From Sulfurimonas sp. (GTDB lineage Bacteria > Campylobacterota > Campylobacteria > Campylobacterales > Sulfurimonadaceae): 64,000 nucleotides of DNA. Both the position numbers and the translations under genes were made by a program. Each line of letters starts with the position of its first letter. Positions within the stretch are counted from its first letter, which is position 1. Shown one piece after another: positions 46,877-54,690 of the stretch. The stretch lies in NCBI RefSeq assembly GCF_029027585.1, contig NZ_CP093397.1, positions 992,001 through 1,056,000 of the forward strand, read 5' to 3'. The notes under the pieces are model-generated. The model was not told the DNA's origin and did not search any database. It saw only the letters and a list, made by a program, of their open reading frames with translations.

Positions 46877-47143
46877 ATGAAAGATACAAGCATTACAGAT
46901 ACTGATATGCAAAATATATATAAAAAGATTGGCTTCAATGTTAAAAGAATTAGAAAATTAAAAAAAGTATCTCAATTAAAATTAGCTCTTGCTATTGGTC
47001 ATAAAGCTGTTGGCACTATATCCATGGCAGAATTATGTATCAATAAAAAACATTTTAATATAGAACACTTAGTAAAAATTGCAGATGCCTTAGAAGTCGA
47101 TTTGATGGATTTTTTTCAAGAAATTGACATAAAACCCAAATAG
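46877..47143 (+). CDS. XRE-family helix-turn-helix regulator
   Basis: 88 residues from the ATG opening MKDTSITDTDMQNIYKKIGF; a longer frame starts inside the promoter/operator space and is disfavoured. The HTH has IRKLKKVSQLKLALAIGHKA, followed by MAELCINKKHFNIEHLVKIA. It is likely the repressor of the divergent barrel operon. Its stop codon directly precedes dispersed repeat copy 4. Confidence 0.8.
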   Translation: MKDTSITDTDMQNIYKKIGFNVKRIRKLKKVSQLKLALAIGHKAVGTISMAELCINKKHFNIEHLVKIADALEVDLMDFFQEIDIKPK

Positions 47144-47162
47144 CTAGGTTAATCAAGGTCCC
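47144..47162 (+). repeat. dispersed island repeat, copy 4
   Basis: CTAGGTTAATCAAGGTCCC, one base different from copies 1 and 2, directly after the XRE gene stop. Confidence 0.65.
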
Positions 47163-47195
47163 GCAAAATAATAACTACCTTAAAAATAGAATATT

Positions 47196-47241
47196 TTATG
47201 ATATAATTTATATATCAAATGAAATAATATTTATATCATAA
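47196..47241. promoter_or_regulatory. 11-bp inverted repeat before the winged-helix gene
   Basis: TTATGATATAA and its complement TTATATCATAA lie 24 bases apart, the second touching the Shine-Dalgarno AAGG of the winged-helix gene. This is a likely autoregulatory operator. Confidence 0.5.
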
Positions 47242-47252
47242 AGGATGTTTGC

Positions 47253-47582
47253 ATGTTAGAAGTAATACTTGGAACAAAAGCTCGTGAATTAACCCTGCAA
47301 TATCTTTTTACATTTAAAGAGGGGTATGCAAGAGAGATAGCAAAATATTTTGATATGTCACTTCCTTCCATTCAAAACCAACTCAAAAATTTTGAAGAGG
47401 GTGGACTGGCTCTTAGTAAAATGCAAGGAAGAACAAAGATATACTTTATAAATCCAAGATATGCTTTTTTAGATGAACTCACATCTTTACTAAATAAAGC
47501 CAAACAATACTACAAGCCTGAGTTAAAAAATAAATTTGAGATGCAAAGAAAAAGACCAAGAAGAGTGGAGAAACAACTATAA
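47253..47582 (+). CDS. ArsR-like winged-helix regulator, partner lost
   Basis: 109 residues: REIAKYFDMSLPSIQNQLKN is the recognition region, followed by a wing (MQGRTKIYFIN) and a basic C-terminus (RKRPRRVEKQL). Such proteins are usually the first gene of a pair with a nucleotidyltransferase-type partner, a likely toxin-antitoxin arrangement. No partner follows here, but broken copies of the pair lie at 54497 and 63130, so this may be the surviving antitoxin or regulator. Confidence 0.75.
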   Translation: MLEVILGTKARELTLQYLFTFKEGYAREIAKYFDMSLPSIQNQLKNFEEGGLALSKMQGRTKIYFINPRYAFLDELTSLLNKAKQYYKPELKNKFEMQRKRPRRVEKQL

Positions 47583-47704
47583 TAGATAGCTTAGTTTTAA
47601 TTTACATTCATTATTTAAAACACAATCACATAAAGTCTTATATTTACAATATTAAGTATAAATTTACGCTATAATATCTAATATAAGCAATATTAGGATT
47701 TAAA

Positions 47705-48007
47705 ATGCTTCAACTAAATACTTCATTAGAGATTATTGAACTTCTATCTAAAAAAATTGAAGATAGTAGGATACGGAAAAATATTACACAAAAAGAACTT
47801 TCTTCAAAAGCAGGAATTACCTATGGAGCATATAGAAATTTTATAGATATTCAAAAAATATCATTAATTAATTTCATTTCAATACTTCACACTTTAGACT
47901 TATTATCAGAACTAGAAGAACTTACAAAAATTAAAAAACCTAAAACAATACAAGAAATGAAAAATGAAGATAAAGTAAGACATAGAGTAAGAGGAAGTAA
48001 AAAATAA
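47705..48007 (+). CDS. HipB-like antitoxin (HTH)
   Basis: 100 residues with an XRE-type HTH (KNITQKELSSKAGITYGAYR) and a Lys/Arg-rich tail. Its stop overlaps the HipA start by one base (TAATG). It should neutralise HipA and repress the pair. Confidence 0.8.
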   Translation: MLQLNTSLEIIELLSKKIEDSRIRKNITQKELSSKAGITYGAYRNFIDIQKISLINFISILHTLDLLSELEELTKIKKPKTIQEMKNEDKVRHRVRGSKK

Positions 48008-49254
48008 TGGAAGTAATAGTAAATATATTTAACCATAAAGTTGGTGTTCTTTATGAAAAAAATGGAGTAATAAGCTTTGAATATGAACAAGGATTTTTAG
48101 ATAGTGGCTTGAACTTATCTCCTTTGAAATTACCTTTTAGTAGAGAAACATATTCAAATACAGATGATAAATACTTTGGAACATTAGCAGGAGTATTTTT
48201 TGATAGCTTACCAGATAAATTTGGTACTAAAGTTATGGAAAGATATTATGAAAGTAAAAATATGGCGGTTAAAGATTTAACATTGCTACAAAAACTAATC
48301 TACATTGGAAACACAGGAATGGGAGCATTAGAATATGAGCCTAGTGAAAAGTTTTCAAATGATAGTATGAGTGTTGAGCCTATTGAGATAAGGGAACTTT
48401 ACGAGTCCACCAAAAAAATTGTTAAAGGAGAAACTACTCAGAGTATAAAGGAGATGTTAGCATTGATGGATAGTGCTATTCAAGCAGGTGGAGCTAGACC
48501 TAAATCAACTATTGGATGGAATAGAGATAAAAATATTATTACTAACTCTAAGAACACTGATGCAGATTATGAACAATGGTTAGTTAAATTTGACAGTGTA
48601 GATGAAAATGCTATTCCTACAGATTTTACAAAATTAGAATATGTATATATGGATATGGCGAAAGATTGCGATATAAACATACCTTTAACTGATATGATTA
48701 AAGATAATGGTTTAAGCCACTTTGCAATAAAAAGGTTTGATAGAAATGGTCTAAATAGAATACACATGCACTCCTTAGCTTCCATTGTTCATGTTAATTT
48801 CAATGAACCGCTTCATTATAGTTATGATGAAGCAATGAGAGTGGTTAGGTATATTACCAAAGATGCAAATGATATAGAAGAATTTTATAAAAGGGCAGTA
48901 TTTAATGTAGTTGCTGTAAACCAAGATGACCATGCTAAAAATACATCTTTTCTTATGAATTACAAAGGCGAGTGGTCTTTATCTCCTGCTTACGATATAA
49001 CTTATGCAAATGGTAAACATTATACGAAAAATCATCAAATGAGCATAGTTGGTAAGGTAAATAATTTTGAACAAGAAGACCTTGTTCAACTTGGAGTAAA
49101 TAATGGTATTAAAAAAGAAAGAACAATAGAAATAATAGAAAATACAATAACGGTAGTTTCTTCTTTTTCGCAGAGAGCAAAAAAGATAGGGATTAGAGAA
49201 GATTTGGTTATCCTAGTAAAACATGATATAGATAACAGAATGAGGTCACTTTAA
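48007..49254 (+). CDS. HipA-family Ser/Thr kinase toxin
   Basis: 415 residues. The N-terminal subdomain has GVFFDSLPDKFG, the ATP-site loop is AGGARPKSTIGW, the lysine region HFAIKRFDR, the catalytic NQDDHAKNTSF and the metal-binding SPAYDITYA. All kinase residues are in place, so the toxin should be active. HipA kinases phosphorylate targets such as GltX and cause dormancy. It is the last gene before attR and may stabilise the island. Confidence 0.92.
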   Translation: MEVIVNIFNHKVGVLYEKNGVISFEYEQGFLDSGLNLSPLKLPFSRETYSNTDDKYFGTLAGVFFDSLPDKFGTKVMERYYESKNMAVKDLTLLQKLIYIGNTGMGALEYEPSEKFSNDSMSVEPIEIRELYESTKKIVKGETTQSIKEMLALMDSAIQAGGARPKSTIGWNRDKNIITNSKNTDADYEQWLVKFDSVDENAIPTDFTKLEYVYMDMAKDCDINIPLTDMIKDNGLSHFAIKRFDRNGLNRIHMHSLASIVHVNFNEPLHYSYDEAMRVVRYITKDANDIEEFYKRAVFNVVAVNQDDHAKNTSFLMNYKGEWSLSPAYDITYANGKHYTKNHQMSIVGKVNNFEQEDLVQLGVNNGIKKERTIEIIENTITVVSSFSQRAKKIGIREDLVILVKHDIDNRMRSL

Positions 49255-49348
49255 TTTTTAGGGGCTACTTTAGGGGCTTAAAAAATTATATTCCATTCAA
49301 GTATCTATATATAGGTTGTGTTCAATTCCCTGAGGGTCCACCACTTCT
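49255..49348 (+). repeat. right end of the first island with attR
   Basis: TTTTTAGGGGCTA and TTTAGGGGCTTAA follow the HipA stop and match the pair beside the integrase. At 49330-49348 the tRNA-Ser end CTGAGGGTCCACCACTTCT is repeated. The preceding bases (TGTTCAATTCC) differ from the tRNA gene, as expected for the island-borne copy. Confidence 0.75.
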
Positions 49349-49636
49349 TTACACAATCCCCTTATACACGATACTTACAGCAATTTAGAAAATCATTTTA
49401 CATAACTATTATTTATATTAATATTGGATGCTCGCCGGTTATAAAACCGTAGTATTTGTGATTTTTGGTCGCAAAGTGGTCGTAGATTTGACTTCTATTG
49501 GCGTTCTATTTCCAAGTATCTTTCTATCTCTACGTTTAACTTACTTCTCCAATTCACATTATAAATATATTCATCGAGACTTACTCACTTAAGCTATAAT
49601 AGTAGAGTCTAGTTTAAAATCAAAGGATACATCGTT
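49349..49636. other. left end of a second island, no gene seen
   Basis: AATCCCCTTATACACGATA resembles the sequence after tRNA-Ser (CCCCTTAAACACGAGC at 20434) and after the last att copy (63459), so this seems to be the left end of another island. It also holds GGTCGCAAAGTGGTCG, a motif shared in part with 63536, and one arm of a GCTCGCCGG inverted repeat (49430). No integrase gene follows directly. Confidence 0.4.
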
Positions 49637-49705
49637 ATGTGCATTCCATTTTCAAATGAAAAAGAATATGAACTATTTGCAAAATCATTAAATGACTTTA
49701 TATAA
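49637..49705 (+). pseudogene. small gene cut by the IS element
   Basis: AAAGGA precedes an ATG opening MCIPFSNEKEYELFAKSLND, and the frame is closed by TAA formed at the IS junction. On the far side of the IS the frame can continue (LLSKQIEKK) if the element and one ATAT copy are removed. It was probably a short gene or leader upstream of the caspase module. Confidence 0.4.
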
Positions 49706-51045
49706 TGGTTCCCTTTTTCAAGACCAGTAAAACAAGTTTTCTTATTTTACCTCTTTACGATACCAGTGGTAACAGTTTTGCTCCTTTAGGATCTAAATTA
49801 TTGACAGCTTTATAATAAACTTCATTTGGAGTTTTATATCCAATCGCCGAATGTAATCTTTTTTTGTTGTAAGAGTTCATATATATTTTTATTGCTCGAT
49901 TGAGAGATTTTATATTCTTATATTCATTCAGATAAATTTCTTCATACTTAATACTTCGCCAGAATCTTTCGATGCAAATATTATCAGTAGCTCTACCTTT
50001 TCCATCCATTGAAATTTTAATGTTGTGTTTTTTGAGAATATCAACATGAACTTTTGAAGTATATTGACTTCCCTGGTCTGTGTTAAATATCTCTGGTTTA
50101 GGATAAAATGCGAGTGCTTCATTTAACACACTTTTAACTAAGGAAATATCCATTGTGTTAGAAAGTTTCCATGAGAGTATTTTTTTACTATGCCAATCTA
50201 TTATTGCGGCTAAATATACAAAGCCTTTTTCCAGTTTGATATAAGTAATATCTGTACTCCAGACTTGATTAGTTTTTTCAATTACAACACGTCCAGCATA
50301 ATCTCTAAAATCTTTTAGGAGATATGGATACTTATAATGTTCTTTGTTTGCTGTAGTGGTCTTAGGCTTAGGATACAAGGCTTCTATACCCATATACTTC
50401 ATAGCTTTCTTAACGAACTTTTTCCCTATGCTATACCCATCTCTTAAAAGTTGAGCATGAATTCTTCTACTTCCATATGATGGAAAGTCTGAATATATAT
50501 TATTTATAGCATCTAATATTTTCAAGTCTTTACCTCTACTAAACGGTTTAGTTGGAGTATAGTACAAACTCGACTTACTTACCTGTAGCAATTGACACTG
50601 CTTATTCTGTGATAATTTATGCTTAGCATCAAGTAGAGTTTTTCTCTCTTTAGATGAGGCCAAGCTTTTTAGCTTTTCCACAAGAAAATCCTTCTCAACA
50701 ATTGTCTCTCCAAGTTTTTTTGCAATTGCATCTTTTTCATATTTAAGAGTATCAATTTCATCTTTGTATTCTTTTACAACAGTACTTTTATCAAATGCTA
50801 ATGACATATTCTCAAGAAACTGTTTTTTCCAATTTCTTAAACTTAGAGGTAGGACTTCATATCCACTAGCTATTTCATTAACAGTTTTTTCACCCTCTAA
50901 AACTTCCAGTACTACTTTTGCTTTAAAATTTGCACTATAACTTTTTCTTTTTGCATTCATATTTAATTCCTATATTCTCTATTTCAATTTTATCATTTTT
51001 GAAATAAGAAAACAAATTTTACTGGTTCAGTTTTAGGGGTTCATT
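49704..51045. mobile_element. IS3-family insertion sequence
   Basis: The ends share an imperfect inverted repeat: left AATGGTTCCC, then CCAGTAAAA and GTTTTCTTATTT, and the right end has the complements. ATAT flanks both sides and may be the target duplication, though A+T richness makes the exact boundary uncertain by a few bases. It holds a single intact transposase gene. It separates the caspase module from its upstream DNA. Confidence 0.75.
49755..50960 (-). CDS. IS3-family transposase, fused OrfA-OrfB
   Basis: 401 residues in one frame. The N-terminal HTH opens KRKSYSANFKAKVVLEVLEG, then a leucine-zipper-like coiled coil. The integrase core has the DDE residues in VWSTDITYIKLEKG, FNTDQGSQYTS and a Glu in the closing IERFWRSIKYEEIYLNEY. 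The usual programmed frameshift between OrfA and OrfB is absent because the two are fused. The gene looks intact. Confidence 0.92.
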   Translation of the reverse strand: MNAKRKSYSANFKAKVVLEVLEGEKTVNEIASGYEVLPLSLRNWKKQFLENMSLAFDKSTVVKEYKDEIDTLKYEKDAIAKKLGETIVEKDFLVEKLKSLASSKERKTLLDAKHKLSQNKQCQLLQVSKSSLYYTPTKPFSRGKDLKILDAINNIYSDFPSYGSRRIHAQLLRDGYSIGKKFVKKAMKYMGIEALYPKPKTTTANKEHYKYPYLLKDFRDYAGRVVIEKTNQVWSTDITYIKLEKGFVYLAAIIDWHSKKILSWKLSNTMDISLVKSVLNEALAFYPKPEIFNTDQGSQYTSKVHVDILKKHNIKISMDGKGRATDNICIERFWRSIKYEEIYLNEYKNIKSLNRAIKIYMNSYNKKRLHSAIGYKTPNEVYYKAVNNLDPKGAKLLPLVS

Positions 51046-51074
51046 ATATTATTATCAAAGCAAATAGAAAAAAA

Positions 51075-51596
51075 ATGTCAACTTATATGTCTGCAGAAAA
51101 TAGTTACACAATTCACCATGGTAGTTCATTTGGCTCTGTAGATAACAATGAATCAAAATTAACAGAGCATACAGTAAATATAGAATTTGAATACAGTAAT
51201 ATTAGACTTTATAAAATTGAACAATTTTATCTGTTTATTACTAATTTTATTGAACAAATGAGTTCCCAAATGATAAAAAGCATGTACCAAACACTTAATG
51301 ATACCTGTGATAAAGTGGGTAATACAATTGATGTAAAAGAAAAAAATATGAGTAATTCTGAAGCATTTTTAGAAATGATAAAAAAAGTTGAATTTGGGGT
51401 AGATAAAAATGGCAAGGTTTTGATCCCTAGTATTCATTTACATCCAAGTCAAGCCACAAAATTCATGGATGAAATTAAGGCACAAGGCAAAGAATATGAA
51501 AATTTAGTTGAAGATATCACAAAAGAAAAAAGTGAGCAAGCTATAAAAAAAGAAAATGAAAGACTACTAAAATACGAAGGAGTAACACTTGAATAA
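51075..51596 (+). CDS. small partner protein of the caspase-like module
   Basis: 173 residues, no signal and no membrane helix. The N-terminus is Ser/Asn-rich (YTIHHGSSFGSVDNNESK), the middle may be helical, and the C-terminus is a charged coiled coil (ITKEKSEQAIKKENERLL). No family is recognised. It overlaps the caspase-like gene by eight bases, so the pair is coupled and this protein is probably its sensor, adaptor or inhibitor. Its start has a poor ribosome site and lies 30 bases after the IS end. Confidence 0.6.
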   Translation: MSTYMSAENSYTIHHGSSFGSVDNNESKLTEHTVNIEFEYSNIRLYKIEQFYLFITNFIEQMSSQMIKSMYQTLNDTCDKVGNTIDVKEKNMSNSEAFLEMIKKVEFGVDKNGKVLIPSIHLHPSQATKFMDEIKAQGKEYENLVEDITKEKSEQAIKKENERLLKYEGVTLE

Positions 51597-53439
51597 TTAT
51601 TTACTATCCATTGGATGCAATGAATATGATTCTTCTTCAATTAACAATCTAGAGGGAGCAGAAAATGATGCCTCAAATATATTTAATTGCTTGGTTAAAT
51701 CTAAATATTCAATATACAATAATGATATTTCAAAATGTCTTCAATCACCTAGACTTGAAGACATACGTAATTCATTAGAAAATATATTATATGATGCTAC
51801 TTGTCCTGATATATTTACATTATTCTTTGCTGGGCATGGTGGAATAATAGATTCAACCTACTACCTTTTATTAAAAGATTCTAACCCTGATAGATTAAGT
51901 TTATCTGCTATTTCTTTAAGTGAAATTTTCAGAATCATATCCTCTTCAAATATTAAGCATATTAATTTAGTAATAGATGCTTGTAATACCGGTGGATTAG
52001 TTAATGATTTAATGAGCATCATCAAGCCTGATATTATTGGTAAAAAAGGTAGTATAGGAGTCTCAATCCTTGCTGCAGCAGCTTCCGATGAATATGCCAT
52101 CGAAAAGAATGGAGAAGGTGTTTTTACTAGTAATTTAATCAATTTTATTAATGGAAATAAAAAAATAAGTTCAGAAATTGAATATCTAGATTTAGTGACA
52201 TTAGGGAAAAGCATTTCTAATCTTTTTAATGAAGAAGGTATAGCACAAACACCCTCAGCTTGGGGTTTGAATTTGTATGGTCCAAGTGTATTTGCAAAGA
52301 ACTTATTTTTTAATGCTGATGATTCAATAGGTATACATAATTTTTCCTATGTTCCCTCTATATCAAGATTAGGTACAACTTTAGAATCATTTAAAAATGA
52401 ACTATGGAAATACTATGAAGATATTGATAATATTTCAGATTATGCTGAATTATTACATTTAATGCAAAGTATTTTTGATGAAATTAATGATGAAGATAAA
52501 ATTTTTTTTATAAGAGGTGTGGGATACAGATTTATCGAAAAAATCGACAATGATATTAATATGAAAAAATTGGAATTGATAAATGTATTTAAATCTTTGC
52601 TATTACCATTTTTAACCAATCCAAATATTAAAGAAGAAGTTGAAAGACTAACAGATTATTTTAAATATTTTGGTGTAAAAAGTATTCTAGGTATAAATGA
52701 AAAATTTGAAATAGATAAAAATTTCTTAATTTGTAAAAATGAAATGCTTTCAAACTATTATTTCTTACCTATTCGTATATCAAAATTACTATCTATCAGT
52801 GCTCAACTACTGTTACTTGATAAATTATTAACAGCAAACATTCTAGAACTAATTGATAATATTAAGAAGTATTATTTTAATCATTTCATAGTTTTAAACG
52901 ATCTTCAAGCAGCAAATTTATATATCTTTTTTAAGGTATTCAGTAAATTACATTTACAAGAATATGTAAAAGATATTCTAGAAAATTACATTAAGAACTT
53001 TCTTGATATTAACGGAAATATTGCTAAGTTTGGGATAGATGCAGAAGATACATTTAAATATCTTTTTCAAAGACACTCAGAAGAAGAGATTGAAACTAAT
53101 CTGCTTGCAGTTCCATCTCAAACGGGATCTGTCTTTATATTGATTTCACAAGATTATAAATTAGATAAATATCTTAATCTTCATATACACCTTTTAGACA
53201 GAAAGAACTTTTTATTATTCATTCCAAAAAACTTATATGATTTTTCAGCACCTATTATACGAGACGGTCATAACTTAATATTACAATGTGGGCTACATTT
53301 TTGGACAGTTGCAGACTTTTTATCTATTTACCAAGATGCGATTAAAGATAAGCTTAACAATACTGATGAATTACTAAATGTTTGTTGTATTGCAAGTTCA
53401 TATATTCAACCAAATAGAATTCCAATTTTAACTATTTAG
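51589..53439 (+). CDS. caspase-like (peptidase C14) protease with large C-terminal region
   Basis: 616 residues from a TTG with AAGGAG eight bases upstream, inside the end of the partner gene. The protease domain (about residues 1-245) opens NNYLLSIGCNEYDSSSINN and has the catalytic His in LFFAGHGGIID and Cys in LVIDACNTGGLV. The remaining 370 residues are helical without a recognised family and may sense or hold the protease inactive. Bacterial caspase-like proteins serve in abortive phage defence. Both catalytic residues are present. Confidence 0.85.
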   Translation: MNNYLLSIGCNEYDSSSINNLEGAENDASNIFNCLVKSKYSIYNNDISKCLQSPRLEDIRNSLENILYDATCPDIFTLFFAGHGGIIDSTYYLLLKDSNPDRLSLSAISLSEIFRIISSSNIKHINLVIDACNTGGLVNDLMSIIKPDIIGKKGSIGVSILAAAASDEYAIEKNGEGVFTSNLINFINGNKKISSEIEYLDLVTLGKSISNLFNEEGIAQTPSAWGLNLYGPSVFAKNLFFNADDSIGIHNFSYVPSISRLGTTLESFKNELWKYYEDIDNISDYAELLHLMQSIFDEINDEDKIFFIRGVGYRFIEKIDNDINMKKLELINVFKSLLLPFLTNPNIKEEVERLTDYFKYFGVKSILGINEKFEIDKNFLICKNEMLSNYYFLPIRISKLLSISAQLLLLDKLLTANILELIDNIKKYYFNHFIVLNDLQAANLYIFFKVFSKLHLQEYVKDILENYIKNFLDINGNIAKFGIDAEDTFKYLFQRHSEEEIETNLLAVPSQTGSVFILISQDYKLDKYLNLHIHLLDRKNFLLFIPKNLYDFSAPIIRDGHNLILQCGLHFWTVADFLSIYQDAIKDKLNNTDELLNVCCIASSYIQPNRIPILTI

Positions 53440-53693
53440 CTATTTAATTAGTTCATAAATTTATCTCGCTAGATAATATATCCGGCGAGCCATTCTCCAG
53501 AAACCAAAGGCCTCACTACATCTCTAGCAATTGATAAAGTTGTGTATGACTTATTTCGTGTCTTTTTTGGAGTCTTTTGATGATTTTGAGGTAGATTTGG
53601 CAAAAAAAAATGGATATTAGCATTATCAACAAGAAGCACAAAAAAACTAGTGAATAACACTAAGCCATTCACTAACTTCAAGAAAATAATAAT

Positions 53694-54497
53694 CTAAGCT
53701 GACAAACTCTCTAACTGGTTTCTAGTGTCATCTTGATTAAGCTTACCAAATTTCAAATAATATCTACTAGTAATCTCGGTCGATTTGTGTCCTAAACACT
53801 TTGACACAGTAGAGATAGGAACTCCTTTTTCAATGGATAAGCTGGCAAATGAACTTCTAGTCTGATAGAGTACAATTGTAGGTAACTTAAGTCGCTTAAG
53901 CATTGGCTTATAGTAAGTATCTGTAATTGACCTCGTATCCCTGTAATAACTTCCAGTTTTAGGATTAACAAATACATACTCCGCTGTAGAACTCTCTTTA
54001 TACTTCAGTAAAGCATTAGCAAGCTCTTTTACCATTGGAACTTTACGAACTTCATCAGTTTTAGTTACATCTAAAACTCCCTTATGAATGCTAGTTGCAA
54101 AAGTAATCAGGTGGTTGTCAAAGTCAATATCATCCCATTTCAAACTTGCTATCTCACCCACTCTTCCGCCTGTAAAAAACGCAACATACATATAGGTATT
54201 GATAAAAGCATGTTTAGCTTTATCAATGGCAGTTCCATCCTCACAAATATCATCTAAAATCACTCTCATTTGTTCCTTAGAAAAATAGTTATCATCTTTC
54301 TTCTGTTGCTTTTTGAAAAGCTTTGAAATAGGATATTGGATTAGTTTTAATGTATCCATTTTCTATGCTGTAATCTAGCACTCTCTTTAGAACATAAAAT
54401 TTCTTGTTAAAACGACTTTGAGAAATTTGTTTTTGAGTTCCTTGAGCTTCTTTGAGAGCCAGTTCTGCAACATCTCCAAAGGTAGGTTCATCTGTAT
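53694..54497 (-). pseudogene. frameshifted, 5'-truncated tyrosine integrase
   Basis: The C-terminal 221 codons carry Arg in TGGRVGEIASLKWDDI, a Tyr in place of the usual His (LYQTRSSFASL), GHKSTEI and the Tyr nucleophile in SRYYLKFG. Upstream, the other frame encodes the core-binding domain (TFGDVAELALKEAQ, then VLKRVLDYSIENGYIKTNP), joined by a one-base frameshift near 54335. The 5' end stops at a junction with a winged-helix gene fragment. It is thus dead and marks a decayed island. Confidence 0.75.
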
Positions 54498-54690
54498 TTT
54501 AGATGAACTTACATCTTTACTAAATAAAGCTAAACAATACTACAAGCCTGAGTTAAAAAATAAATTTGAGATGCAAAGAAAAAGACCAAGAAGAGCGGAA
54601 AAACCACTATGAAAAATAGATTAGATTTAATCAATCAAAACTATTTATAGAATTTCTATCAGTTCAAGAGTGCTCTAAGAAGGAATTAAC
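54497..54690 (+). pseudogene. fragment of a winged-helix gene and its partner
   Basis: From TTTTAGATGAACT on, the sequence repeats the last 37 codons of the winged-helix gene at 47253 with few changes (DELTSLLNKAKQYYKPELKN). Behind it the partner gene is reduced to a start (MKNRLDLINQNYL) and an end-like SVQECSKKEL that matches SVQGWSEKEK of the other remnant. It is fused to the broken integrase. Confidence 0.65.

Larger units (their letters stand above)
20381..49348. mobile_element. integrative mobilisable island at tRNA-Ser
   Basis: The tRNA-Ser 3' end CTGAGGGTCCACCACTTCT recurs without mismatch at 49330-49348, giving attL and attR about 29 kb apart. The integrase gene is next to attL. The interval holds mobilisation genes, a defence block, an outer-membrane operon and a HipBA pair, but no conjugation pilus genes, so it would need a helper to transfer. 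A pair of AGGGGCT-type repeats lies just inside each end (20503-20528 and 49255-49281) and could be integrase arm sites. Confidence 0.8.

Noticed and set aside
53462..53475. Terminator after the caspase-like gene (TATCT / AGATA stem)
   Set aside because: Five base pairs with no T run; too weak to call.
53469..53681. 70-codon minus-strand frame ending ARDVVRPLVSGEWLAGYII
   Set aside because: The end faintly recalls the start of a rhodanese domain, but the frame is short, unsupported by a ribosome site and lies in a scrap region.
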